64,000 nucleotides of DNA from Morinoia aosen. Lineage: Eukaryota; Arthropoda; Malacostraca; Amphipoda; Talitridae. Where the stretch lies: assembly GCA_030386875.1 (NCBI GenBank), contig CM059563.1, positions 51,835,602 through 51,899,601 of the forward strand, read 5' to 3'. Below, piece by piece: positions 55,201 to 64,000 of the stretch. Position 1 is the first letter of the stretch. Each line of letters starts with the position of its first letter. The translations under genes were made by a program, and so were the position numbers. The notes beneath the pieces are model-generated. The model was given only the letters and a program-made list of their open reading frames with translations. It had not been told where the DNA came from and ran no database searches.

Positions 55201-56895
55201 CTCCCGAAATCTCGTTAGCACATCCCGCAGACGATTGTTGTAGTCTGGTCCCGACAGCAGGCACGTGTTGAGGCTAGTCCCTTGATACTTGGCAGCGCTG
55301 TCGAAGACGAGCCTCACCTTGGACTTCTTTTCTTGGACTACCGGGAAGATGGGGATGTACCATGTGAGACCGCGCGGTCGGTTTCTTTCGATCGCCGGTA
55401 TCTGCTCAACGTGTCGCATGTCGAGATTTTTCTTCATGGCATCTAGACACTGCTGTAACTTCGCTGGCTCCCTTGTTAGTCTCTTCAGCGTGTTCTCTTG
55501 ACGACGAAACACCGCCACTCTGTTGTCGGGCAGCGCCGCGTCGAGCGATCTCAGCGGCAGTGGCGCTTCGAGGTGGCCTTCGTCGTTTACCCTTATTTCC
55601 TCCATCGCTTTCAAGAACTTGCGGTCGTCGTGAGACAGACCGGGCATCTCGTCATCGGGTTGTTGGACGAACATGTTCTTTTCGGGGGACGGCCCGAAAC
55701 ACATCCTGGCGCTGAGATGTTCGTGAACGGTTTCAGCTGTTATCTTTAAGATTGTACATCTTCGTCCCAGTGAGGGCCCGACGCTGTCGCTCACTTTGCC
55801 GACCACGGCCCAGCCCAAGGTGGTGTGGTGAACGAATGGGGCGCTCTGACGACGTTGGTCGGCGTGGCTGTACAATATGTCCCCACTGTCTGTCCCGAGA
55901 AGCACGGCAACTTCTGCCTTGTCGTCGAGGGTGAGGAAGTGGGGGGCGAAGTGGGCTATTTCCGGGGTCCTTTCCACGCGTTCCTTAGTCGCCACTTCCT
56001 CTTTGGTGTCGGGAATGAGGTCGCACTCGTACATTGGTGGGAGCTCGAAAGCCTTGCTTTCGGAAACTCCCCTGATCTTCAATCCGGACACGCATCTGCC
56101 TTGTCGAGCGACCGATTGATCGGACAAGGTCTCCAGTGTGTAGTAGGACTTGGGGCCCGTCACCTGAAGAGTGTCCAGTAGCTTAGAGGAACAGAAAGAC
56201 GTCGTACTTTGCTCGTCGATAATGGCGTAGACGCGACACGACCGGCCCGATCTTTCGTCGAAAACGTCGGCCAGGACGGTTTTGCTGCATGCTCTGCCTC
56301 CGGTCGCGGCCGAACGAGAATTCAATGCCCTGGCTTTCGGGTTTTCTCCGACCTCGCTCGGGGTCTGTTCGACGCTTGTGTCCCGCTTGGGGCGTGCCCT
56401 GCTGATAGCTACACCGTGGTTCTCGGTCTTCATTCGGTTGAAATGGGCCGTCGTGCTGTGGTTGTCAGCTCCGCAATCATCGCACTTCACGACTTCTCGG
56501 CAGTGCTTTGCCCAGTGAGGGCCTAAACAACGGTAGCACAGTCTGTGCTCGCGTATGAAGTCCTTCTTCTTCTGAGATTCCATCTTTCTTACCGCTTGGC
56601 ACGAGTTTGTCGCGTGCTGAGCGCTGTGGTGGAGGACACAGCTGCCGGTTTGATTCTCCGAGGACGTGTAGAGCACTCGCGGGGCTCTTGAATTGGGACG
56701 AGCGGGTGCCGCGGCGTCGCGTCGGGCGCTCACCCAGTTGAGGTTTGATGCTCCGAAACTGTCGCATTGGGTATCTGACAGCGTTTTGATGAAATCGCAG
56801 AACCTCGCGAAATCTGGTAGCGATCCAGATAGTCTTCTGTGCCTAGTTCGTTCGCTTCTCCAGGCGTCCAGAACGAAGAAGGGTAGTCTCTCCAC
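52201..56895 (-). CDS. BEL/Pao pol polyprotein
   Basis: One open frame of 1565 codons including the stop, when read from a GTG at 56895; the frame is open somewhat further upstream. Domains by residue from 56895: gag zinc knuckles (C120YRC..KHC, then CDDC about 138-150), aspartic protease (D227 in AIIDEQST), reverse transcriptase (KVRLVFDS at 526; catalytic D573 and YCDD 659-662), RNase H (D846 in IFSDAS), integrase HHCC zinc site (about 1160-1203), integrase core D1235, D1303 and E1349, then the C-terminal DUF5641-type domain (about 1440-1545). No catalytic residue I can identify is changed. No internal stop or frameshift, so it inserted fairly recently or has been under selection. Expression is doubtful because gag is broken upstream and the 5' LTR is missing. 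Confidence 0.95.
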   Translation of the reverse strand: MERLPFFVLDAWRSERTRHRRLSGSLPDFARFCDFIKTLSDTQCDSFGASNLNWVSARRDAAAPARPNSRAPRVLYTSSENQTGSCVLHHSAQHATNSCQAVRKMESQKKKDFIREHRLCYRCLGPHWAKHCREVVKCDDCGADNHSTTAHFNRMKTENHGVAISRARPKRDTSVEQTPSEVGENPKARALNSRSAATGGRACSKTVLADVFDERSGRSCRVYAIIDEQSTTSFCSSKLLDTLQVTGPKSYYTLETLSDQSVARQGRCVSGLKIRGVSESKAFELPPMYECDLIPDTKEEVATKERVERTPEIAHFAPHFLTLDDKAEVAVLLGTDSGDILYSHADQRRQSAPFVHHTTLGWAVVGKVSDSVGPSLGRRCTILKITAETVHEHLSARMCFGPSPEKNMFVQQPDDEMPGLSHDDRKFLKAMEEIRVNDEGHLEAPLPLRSLDAALPDNRVAVFRRQENTLKRLTREPAKLQQCLDAMKKNLDMRHVEQIPAIERNRPRGLTWYIPIFPVVQEKKSKVRLVFDSAAKYQGTSLNTCLLSGPDYNNRLRDVLTRFREHKIAFVADVESMFHAFHVPPDHKNLMRFYWWADNDPQKPLVPHRARVHVFGNTSSPAVATMCLHRAAQGTASETRPEDAEHLEAAQDYVTSHFYCDDGLGTAPDPAKAIGILRTAKYLLSRYHIRLHKIMSNSMEVLKAFPTSERATEDDIDLITAPNHSTLGVSWNIASDCFVLKVNIPDRPHTKRGLLSAINSIYDPIGFASPVTLGGRLILRNLLSETDRASGGKTLDWDEPIPSCMVQSWLRWLQSLQRLHELSIPRCFLPPESNGNDTQTLHIFSDASQEAIGNVAYLRTTTNSGQGHVAFVHGESRVAPRAATSIPRLELCAAVGAVLSSLQTTQELKRKPSRVYFYSDSKVVLGYIRNDSARFSRYVQRRVDIIRQSSDPSQWSYVDTTSNPADLASRPTDPSRLMQTEWLKGPAFLVSDVVSPSSTSAYPTDPDELPEAETRADVQALRSTGDIAEFLFSKLFSKFSSWSAILRIAARVVALSQKLLNRVLHRRADQNSHIAVADPQALAHNVLVLEAQKSAFSDLFDRMRRKGSVAPRHKLASLAPFVDQSGLIRVGGRLAISDFPEDIKHPLLLPFDHPISAAVMMHYHQKTKHQGRHVTHASIREAGYHIENGRRAIQKLLRNCAICQRLRASFLTPQMAELPKERSETAPPFTFVGFDVFGHWMINNGPATRRNAPLRKCWALLLTCLASRAVHIEMLPSLDTPTFINSFRRFIAVRGPCSVLRSDRGTNFIGAKNLVEEVNVQQASRALSDLGVRWEMNPPHASHFGGVWERKIGQIRRCLEAALLHAGQHSLSFDELHTLLQEAAAIVNSTPLWETSFDPNEPLPVTPNMLLTQKTSTPQHDRPALTRHEPAYGKLRWKKVQYLADQFWLRWRRGYIYELQQRSKWRAVNPPLKKGDIVLVREKMARRTTWPTGVIEETIPSHDGSSRTATVRLARRSDNDGIQRVVRPATELVLIHRPPPASALSGENPQRRGECHVVQDVRKF
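52234..52247 (-). other. Polypurine tract of the BEL/Pao element
   Basis: 14 purines on the minus strand (AAAGGAGGGGGGAG) immediately before the LTR start TGTCA: the plus-strand priming site. Confidence 0.75.
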
Positions 56896-56921
56896 AATGG
56901 GGGACAGCCCTACGTCGGTGT

Positions 56922-57913
56922 TCAGGAAGGCAAGGCGTGCTGCATTGTGTGATGAATCGCTAGACAGGCGTCGCTGAACTTCCGCAGCTTGAGACCGACC
57001 GTGCGGTCGCCCTTTGTTCCCCGTATATCTGACGTTTGCGCGAGGCGTTCGAGCAGGCTATCGGCTACTCTGTCGTCAGAGGCGAAGCGAGTCTTCAATT
57101 GTTCGACGATGAGGGTGAGCAGGGCCGCTGTGTCCAAGTAGGTAGCTGCCAGGGTGTCGTCAATGAGGCTCCTTGGCTCGCCGCAGGTGTGGTTCGTGAG
57201 GATCTCGATGGCGTCGATGGGCTCCACGGCGAGCCTCTCCATCCTTCTCTTGATGGCATCGAACCATCAGTGGAAGAGGTGAGCCTCTCCCGCGTAAGGT
57301 TGGCTTGGCGCCTTTTTTAGATCTTCGATCATTGAGAGCCTCATAGCTCCGTCGATCACCGGTGGCTTCGTTTCAAAGACCACGGCAGGTGAGCCGGTGA
57401 AAGCCCGGGGCTGGAATGCTGGTGCGGAGGGATTCATCGGAGGTGCGAGATCGGTGTCACGGGGCGAAGCATGCGCAACCGCCGTTGTGCCCCCTGCGGG
57501 TTCAATGACGTGATGCTGGAAGGCTTGGTCGACCCATGCTCCTGTGCGGTCCTCTTTGCACTCGGTATTCTGCTCACCGAAGTGCTGATCATTCTCCGTT
57601 CGGTTCCTGTTCCTCAATTTCGACCTCTCGATGGCGATTTGCGCCAACAGTACCGATGGCTCCTCAGTGATGTCAATAAGCATCTGCTTATTGCCTTGGC
57701 TAGGGGGCTCGCGGCGCTCAGATTCGCCGTCTTTGTGACGAGAGCTGGCACTGAGAAGGCTCTGGCTATGATCGCTCTCACTGTCTTGACTCTGGCTGTA
57801 ATAGCTCGAACCTAGGTGACTCTGACGACGATGGCTGGGGCTGGCCTGGTCTCTGCCCCGACGGTTGGAACGGTGTCCGTTCCTGTTCTCAGCCAATGAT
57901 GATTTTGGGGGCT
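56922..57913 (-). pseudogene. BEL/Pao gag, disrupted by a stop and a frameshift
   Basis: The frame upstream of pol starts within a Ser/Arg-rich segment (HRSNRRGRDQASPSHRR) and continues through a Pro-rich part into a DUF1759-like gag region (AIKRRMERLAVEPIDAIEI). An in-frame TGA at 57267-57269 interrupts it, and a shift of frame at about 56925-56960 separates it from the pol frame. No in-frame ATG was found near the 5' end, which fits truncation at 57913. Confidence 0.8.
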
Positions 57914-58237
57914 TGTTCTTGTGCGCCCGCCGCCTATAAATAGAATCGGCGAGAGATATCGTCGTTCATTGGCGGTGCGCTGCCGTAGAGATCACACTAG
58001 ATAGAGTCATCACTGTCCAGTAGCGGACGCATTACCGTCGAGGAAGCACCTGTATAGATCACAGATGCATTGTAGAAGACTTGTACTAGCACCTATCGTC
58101 TGATCTCTCTGATTCATGCCAACTACCAAGCCTGTATCTACTCTGAAGTACCAATAAACTATAAATCACGTTGCTGCTCGTCACTCCCGAACCTCATCCG
58201 CGTTAGTTACGGCCTGATACTGAAAAGGGCCGGAACA
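57914..58237 (+). repeat. Candidate 5' LTR of a plus-strand Ty3/gypsy-type element
   Basis: 324 bp bounded by TGTTC and GAACA. It has a TATAAATA box (57935-57942), a poly(A) signal AATAAA near 58153, and a primer-binding site straight after its end. The TATA box lies only about 20 bp from the left border, so U3 is unusually short; the true U3 may have been lost at the junction with the BEL element. Confidence 0.6.
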
Positions 58238-58240
58238 TTT

Positions 58241-58258
58241 TTGGTGCCCGTGTATGGG
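58241..58258 (+). other. Primer-binding site (tRNA complement)
   Basis: TGGTGCCCGTGTATGGGG, starting with the TGG that pairs with a tRNA CCA end, a few bases after the LTR end. The tRNA was not identified. Confidence 0.55.
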
Positions 58259-59043
58259 GAGTGCCACATTAAAGATATCCACATTGCCACAATGCCCATT
58301 GAAGAAGAAAGATATCAAGAATTGATCTTCAGTTCCGCTGATCCGTGATTTTAAATGTGAGGAGTGTCACCCTGTTTGGAGTAACGTCGCACAGTTATCA
58401 CATTACTTCAGAGCATCGAGAAAAGGAAGAAAGACGTCAGCGCAGAAAATCGAAGTTCTTTCCAAGAAACACTTCGAGGGAGAAAAAATAATCGAAAATT
58501 TACACGCTACGCAGTCTTCACCAGTCTACTCATCGCTACTCAAAGGAGAAGATGATGTGAGGGTCCAAACCAACAACCTGGTTTGTCGACGAGATCTACG
58601 AGAAGATCGACGAGATCTACGCATTTACGCACCGTCATCTGCAACGGGAAGATCGACGAGAGCTGCACATCGCCAAATAGCAAGCTGAGTATACGCCGAT
58701 AATGTTTGCTTGCGAATTAATTAAGCATGAGCTCAATTTAATGATTATACATAATCATTATAAAATTAATAAATAAGAAGTTCTCTATGTAAAAACTACT
58801 TAAGCAGCATAGGCATAGCAAGCGCAGTGAGCATGCTGTTTCTTAGTAAGTAGGAGAGCCTTAACGCGGAAGCTGATTCCTGGTAGCCAGAGAGCGAGCA
58901 GCATATGCATTGCGAAAGCGCAGTAAGCGTGCACGCGGAAACGTTGTGTGGAGAGGTAGTCCATTGTTCTCTGAAACAGTTAAAGGAAGTTGTAGCCATT
59001 GTCTCTAGCACCCATTGTCCTCTGGCGCCCATTGTCTCTAGCA

Positions 59044-59080
59044 TATAAAAGTAAGCTGAAGCAGCTTACCTCTATTCAGA
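59044..59080 (+). promoter_or_regulatory. TATA/initiator promoter before the gag fragment
   Basis: TATAAAAG (59044-59051) followed by TTCAGAG with a start at about 59078, 34 bp downstream. Between them is a perfect hairpin with 8-bp arms GTAAGCTG-AAG-CAGCTTAC (59051-59069). Confidence 0.5.
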
Positions 59081-59252
59081 GTGGTGCCAGCCTTCACGAG
59101 TAATTAGCAATTAGCCTGTTTTAAGTCCACGGAAGTCCACTGAAAATGTGAAATGTGAGTTAAAAATTTATTGTGTGTAGAATATTATCATTTGCTTGTA
59201 GAAAATTTTATTGTGTGTAGAACATTTTTCTTTTAATGGAAATTGGAGGTTT

Positions 59253-59642
59253 ATGAATATAGGATTATTTTTGTTAGGAACTCTAGAAGTTCAGGCATTA
59301 GAGACAGCTACTGAAGCTGGGCGTTGCTCGAATTGCAATAGAAATATGTGCGTCTGTCAAGAACAAAGTGTGTCGGGAACCGTTGTGGCTAGGAAACCGA
59401 CTGATTGGTACAAACCAGGTTCATCTCAGACAGTCACCGAGCATTCACTGCGTGATGTAGCCTGTTTTCGTTGTAATAAGTTAGGACACTACGCAAGAGA
59501 TTGTAGGTCCAGAAGAGACTATTTAAACAGACCAGGCAGACCGAATCGTGTCCGTGCGCGAGGACAGTATAAAACTCGTATGTCAGAAAAAGGCCAGGTA
59601 GAAACTTACCAAACTAACAGTGGAAATGATTTTTTAGCGTAG
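59253..59642 (+). CDS. Gag fragment with CCHC zinc knuckle
   Basis: 129 codons from the first ATG in frame. A CCHC zinc knuckle (CFRCNKLGHYARDC, about residues 70-83) and a following Arg-rich segment are typical of the nucleocapsid part of gypsy-type gag. A second Cys cluster (CSNCNRNMCVC) precedes it. The matrix/capsid part is missing or diverged. The frame ends TTT TTA GCG TAG, where T TTT TTA is a slippery heptamer. Confidence 0.7.
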   Translation: MNIGLFLLGTLEVQALETATEAGRCSNCNRNMCVCQEQSVSGTVVARKPTDWYKPGSSQTVTEHSLRDVACFRCNKLGHYARDCRSRRDYLNRPGRPNRVRARGQYKTRMSEKGQVETYQTNSGNDFLA

Positions 59643-59836
59643 GCAGCGGAGAAAATTTCATTTTCGATAGAAATAACGTCAATGGTAAAAATGAAACTAC
59701 AATAACTAAGTATGACTCTACGGCGACAAACCCCTGTGAACCCGAGGAGAATTCTGGTGCTGAAGATTCCCTCGTTAAAAATGTCGAGAGAGTTGATGTG
59801 TTAAACATGTCTGAAGTATTTAATAGAGAATACTGA
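59630..59836 (+). other. Putative -1 ribosomal frameshift site and pro-frame extension
   Basis: The heptamer TTTTTTA (59630-59636) lies in the correct X XXY YYZ register at the end of gag. A -1 slip bypasses the gag stop and opens 66 codons, up to TGA at 59834-59836. The extension is acidic, with no protease D(T/S)G motif. Confidence 0.55.
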
Positions 59837-59843
59837 GTGTCTC

Positions 59844-60482
59844 ATGGCAGACACGATTACGTCCAGAGCTAAGAAAAAAGTCTTAAATAAGCTAAGAGAT
59901 AAGAGGACGTGCATTGCTGAGAAAGCAAGTGAGGAAGTGAAAAGGGATGGTAAGAGAGAAAATCAGCCTGTCCGAGGCGTAGTTGCAGTTACCAATTCCC
60001 TCACAAGGCCAAGGCCGTTAAGAGTGCATACTCGACAAGTGGAAATTGCTCCCAATGTAATTTTGAAACATGTTGGACATGTTGGAAAGTGTAAAAATGG
60101 AGAATATATAATAAAGAAAGCAATTTTAAAAGAAGGCATTTGTGTCGCAGAAGCAATTGTGAGAGTTAACAATAGGAGACAGATTCCGTTGTTGTTAATT
60201 AATAGCTCAGACAGAGCGGTTGTTTTACCAGAGAATGCAATTATAAGTACTTTAGAAAAAGTGGATAAGGATCATGTTGAATCCGAAGTTTACTTGTCAG
60301 ATGTACAAGGAGAATTAAAAAGAGGAATGAGTACCTTTGTGCAGGCAACGAGTGTTTTTCAGGACAGTCATTTAGATGTCGAGAAGAAAGACACTAATAG
60401 TAAATCTGTCGGGATCACAGGAGTTGTCGACAAAGGGTACGTTTATGATTCCAAAGAAGTAGCCGTGGTCGGCGGAAATTAA
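59844..60482 (+). CDS. Retroelement protease-RT linker-like protein, truncated
   Basis: 212 codons plus stop from ATG. The middle (VILKHVGHVGKCKNGEYIIK, AIVRVNNRRQIPLLLINSSD, VVLPENAIISTLEKV) resembles the beta-rich segment between protease and reverse transcriptase in gypsy-type pol. It is in the same frame as gag but out of frame with the -1 extension, so at least one more indel separates them. No RT follows. Alternatively it is a separate short protein of a non-autonomous element; function not known. Confidence 0.5.
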   Translation: MADTITSRAKKKVLNKLRDKRTCIAEKASEEVKRDGKRENQPVRGVVAVTNSLTRPRPLRVHTRQVEIAPNVILKHVGHVGKCKNGEYIIKKAILKEGICVAEAIVRVNNRRQIPLLLINSSDRAVVLPENAIISTLEKVDKDHVESEVYLSDVQGELKRGMSTFVQATSVFQDSHLDVEKKDTNSKSVGITGVVDKGYVYDSKEVAVVGGN

Positions 60483-63400
60483 ATAATGATGATATTCTGA
60501 TGATACCTGATGTGCACGGATAGCACGGTTAAAGTAAGAATGAAGTATTTTTGAATACCGTAAATAATGCAGAGTGTCTGATGACAGACGTGGTTGCCCA
60601 GAGGAGGCGTAAAAAGTAATAATTGCTACGGTAGAGAGAGCCTCGAAAATGGCGGTGCTGTGGGGCAGCGAAAAACCCCGAGACAGAAATGCTGTGGGGT
60701 TATCTGGGAAAAGGCAAATTAGTACATGGTAATTCTATCAGCGAGGTCAAAGTATTGAAGTAGAAATGAATTCGCGCAGACAATTAAGTGAGTAAGCTTT
60801 AGAGAAGCGAATTACGAATTAATTAACATGAACTAGGAATTAATGCCATTGATACCATGATGATCAGAGTTTAGCATTGTAGATTGCGGTTGTCATTGTG
60901 CTGGCGAATAATAATGAGAGGCGATAGATGCCCGTTAATTAACCACACGTGGTTGTCTGGTAATAAGTTAAAGAGTAACAAGTATCGAGTATCAAGTATC
61001 ACTGGTAAAGAGTATCGAGTAAAGTTACCAGTACAGCTGCACTGCAGCGCACACGAGTGAGTGTGATGTTTTTTTTGCTTGATGCAGAGGCAGATGTTTC
61101 TTTTTGTACGCCGGCGCAAGGCCGAGAGCTGTGCTCAGCATTTCGTACGCGTTAGTATTGGCACGAGGCAGTAATGTTAGTAATACTGTGAAGCAGTATA
61201 TGACTAGGTAACTAGTTATGATAGTGACCATTAAAGATTATGGTAAAGTGCCACAAATGTCATTAATGTTGTTAATGTTGTTAAAACATTTTTAGTGACT
61301 GGTGTGACTGGTGGATAGTCATGAATTAGATGTGTTTTGGACGTGAGAGTCCACACTAATTCAGTGTGAGAGTAAAAATTAATTTACTTCATAGTCATTT
61401 GTCAATGAGAGAGGCTTCATTTAATAATCCTTCAGTTAATAATTTTTGAGCACGTTGAAACGATCTAGTGCGTCATAACAGTCATTTTGCAAGCCTACCC
61501 GAATTTCATACTCAGTATAGTTTTATGTTGTGTAATTTATTATTCGAAAGTAACAGAATGTAAAATTTATCATCAAGTCTCCTAAAAGTTTTCACGGGAT
61601 AATTTACAACGGATTGAACGATTAAAATTTAGAATATTTAACGTCAATATTGATCTATTGCATTTATATCTTTTTGTGTACGTGCTGTAAAAAGTATGTC
61701 CTTACGTGTTCAATCAATTTTTTGTTGTATTTGCTTATGCTTCATGTTTAACCTCGTATATGCTTTAGTATTTAACCTTTTTGATTAAGGCATTAACGGA
61801 ACGCGATATGTGAAACGTAAAATGGCAGTTCACAGTGTAACGGTTCAACAAGTACAGTATAATAATACGTAATTTTCTTGTGTAAAGGACGCACATGATT
61901 GTGGAGAATTTTTGATTTTTTTGTTTGCACGTTTTGCAAGAGTTGACGACTTTGCAGATATTTAATCTTTTTGCCCGTGCATAGTCTGGGAACGTTTCAA
62001 GAACGCACTCTCATGTCTCGATGAGAATTAATGTGCTGAATTCACACTTTAAATACAGATTGGAAAATTCTCACAACATCCGGCTGCTGATGCCGAGATT
62101 TTAACGTGGAGACAGTGTTTTCAATCTCTCAGCAAATTAAATGTCTATTCGAAATTCAGTTGATCTTTATTGATTCAGAATTCGTTTTCTGAGAAAACTT
62201 AAATGAAGTAAGAGATTTGTTTTTGTTGGACACTTAAATCATTGACTTGAAAGGATTTTTTTTAAAAAGTTCCTTATCAAGCTGCAGTTCACTTTACGTA
62301 AACCTTTATGCTTGTGTTTTAAATTGGTATGGCTTTTAGAATTGTTTAAATTGTGTTCATTTTTCTTTCTAATTGGTCATGCTAATCGTTTTTGTATTGA
62401 TTTCCAATTTCAGTTCGAGCGTGTGCGAGCGGTGACACGACATCGGTAACACGATTCACGCTGCTGTGCCAGCAACGAAGCACAGCGAGTACGAGCGAGT
62501 CACGTAGAGAGCACATGACGGGGTACGCACTATGCAGTGCGGAGTCCGGTCCGACAGACTGGCGCCCAGCAAGCTGTCAACAAACATCGATGGCCCTGGC
62601 GGCAGCTAAGCTTCGCATGCAGCGAAGAGATTACTGAAAGAGATTACCTTCGCGCGCAGTGATTTGAAAAGAGTAACTTACCTTGAAGATTTAATGTGGT
62701 TTTAATACTTTACAGTGTTACCTTACCATGTTCGTAATGTTGAAAACGTGGTTTAATAAATTTTGAAACTTGAAAGTAGGTAATTATAAATTCAGTAGTT
62801 CAAAAATTATGACTTTGTTTACATTTAATTACGATTACATTACGATAATTTGGAAACCCGATTTTCATATTCGTACTTGAAGTCTTCAACTAGCGTGTGT
62901 TCGATTTTGTTACGTATTATCTTATATCTTACTCCACGTGCTATACCATTATGTTACCGATAGAATTAAGTTTTACGAGTCTACGGCACTCTGTTTATTC
63001 TGATTGGTTGTTTTACTAATGGTGAAAAAGTTCCGTTCTAATTTGTGCGATGTTTGGCTATAAGACTAACTTCTATTTTTAAGTCTACGGTAACGCAGAC
63101 GATATTTTGAATGTTTCTTTTTGGTGAAAACTTTAATGATGCTTTATTTAATATCAACTCAACTTTTCTGTATCATTTTTCATTACCTACGAGGCAATAG
63201 TTTTGATTCTTATAAAATTTTCCGAAATTGCCTTTGCCGAAGAACTCGTGTTTCGCTCGGTGTTAATCTTTCACCAGAGATGTAAGCGGATGTTTTTATA
63301 TTTACTCATGAATTAATATTAAGTTGGTATTTCCACCCTTGTGTTTTACGTATTTCATTTAAACCATGTTCGCGAAAATGCTCGAATCGATGCAGTGTTC

Positions 63401-64000
63401 CGGTATATAATTATGATTTGTTTCATTTTGGTTTATCGATTACTCAATTTATGCGAATACTTGTTCATTTAAAATTTTAAAGGTATTGTGTATTTAATTT
63501 CATGCGTGTTATTATTATCCTTAACGAATGTATTGAATTATTTACATTTTATGGCGAGAATGATTTTTATTTGTCGAGGTATCTGCGTGCCCTATTTCTT
63601 ATTTGTGTTTGATTAAAAACTTTTTAGTAACTTTTTAGTTGTTGTTTCAACGATGCGATTTCTTTCATTTTTACTGCGTTATCATTTCAACTGTTTAACA
63701 CAAAAGTGCGTTCTTTGAGTTCTTAAGACTTTATGTGTGTCTTGCTCTAGGAAATATTTCTGTTGCGCAAACACCTTCAGACGAGGTGTCGAGCTTAGGA
63801 TGTTGTCACACTGTTATTGCGACATCAAGTGCTGTGCTGATCTAGCCGTCAGCTAAAGTTGATAAACTTAGGTGCAATCTTGGAATGTCGACACGAGAGT
63901 GCAAGTGCGAAAGCCGCGAGAACTGCATTGCATCTGCCACAGCTTGTTTGAAAACAATGTCAGGCATCCAATGTGTCTTAATGAGAATGAAGCGTCTTAG
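60483..64000. other. No gene recognised to the end of the window
   Basis: Only short frames. A second copy of the GAGTGTCT-C/G-ATG-GCAGAC-like start of the 59844 frame occurs at about 60571-60594 (GAGTGTCTGATGACAGACG). A GC-richer block at 62410-62660 follows a splice-acceptor-like TTTCAG (62412) but has no matching donor or long frame. Confidence 0.4.

Larger units (their letters stand above)
51739..57913 (-). mobile_element. BEL/Pao LTR retrotransposon, 5'-truncated
   Basis: Minus-strand gag-pol of BEL/Pao type with protease, reverse transcriptase, RNase H, integrase and a C-terminal domain. A polypurine tract (52234-52247) is followed by a 3' LTR that starts TGTCACGTCG at 52233. A matching end TGACA (51739-51743) suggests an LTR of about 495 bp. 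No 5' LTR is present: the gag region stops where a plus-strand LTR begins at 57914. The coding part is much richer in G+C than its surroundings. Confidence 0.93.
57914..60482 (+). mobile_element. Ty3/gypsy-type retroelement remnant
   Basis: LTR and primer-binding site, a leader of about 1 kb, a gag fragment with zinc knuckle (59253-59642), a -1 frameshift site, and a protease-RT linker-like frame (59844-60482). Reverse transcriptase, RNase H and integrase are not present up to 64000. No 3' LTR was seen. The leader contains a second TATA promoter, so two elements could be joined here. Confidence 0.6.

Noticed and set aside
52304..57815. Many 60-200 residue frames within the BEL element on both strands
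   Set aside because: GC-rich coding DNA leaves alternative frames open; none has domain features.
58580..58630. Short tandem ATCGACGAGATCTACG units as a CRISPR-like array
   Set aside because: Only about two contiguous units with no unique spacers; a simple local duplication in the retroelement leader.

Overview
The window looks like nuclear DNA of an arthropod, most likely an insect. Four things point that way: a spliced DEAH-box helicase gene with metazoan exon structure; BEL/Pao, Ty3/gypsy, hAT, piggyBac and Tigger mobile elements; insect-style core promoters (TATA about 31 bp before a TCATTC initiator); and scattered GTTAGG-type tracts. Nothing bacterial, plasmid-like or CRISPR-like was seen. 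Outside the helicase exons and the BEL element the DNA is AT-rich.

1-23.1 kb (minus strand): the gene for the spliceosome-disassembly helicase DHX15/Prp43. Twelve coding exons can be joined without a frame error from the low-complexity N-terminal region to the stop codon at 1129-1131. All helicase motifs, the HA2 region and the OB-fold region are present. The first coding exon was not firmly found. One 8.1 kb intron uses a GC donor in place of GT. The introns carry a roughly 350 bp dispersed repeat (always in the same orientation), a 4.6 kb hAT element with perfect 8-bp target duplications that has itself been invaded, and a 2.0 kb piggyBac element.

23.1-45 kb: no host gene recognised. The region holds direct repeats, terminal-inverted-repeat and fold-back elements, a deleted Tigger element, two more piggyBac-like elements, and a dense cluster (38.3-43.6 kb) of nested palindromic repeats.

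45-50.6 kb: two diverged copies of a 1.3-1.9 kb segment in direct orientation. Between them, on the minus strand, lies a textbook heat-shock promoter (four-unit HSE, TATA box, initiator, first exon with splice donor). It drives an unidentified transcript.

51.7-57.9 kb (minus strand): a BEL/Pao retrotransposon with a nearly intact pol frame but a broken gag, truncated at its 5' end. It abuts, head to head, a plus-strand Ty3/gypsy-type remnant (57.9-60.5 kb) with LTR, primer-binding site, gag zinc knuckle and a retrovirus-type T TTT TTA slippery site. From 60.5 to 64 kb nothing was recognised.

The genes do not form an operon-like system. The theme is one essential splicing helicase gene beside a strongly layered transposon landscape.
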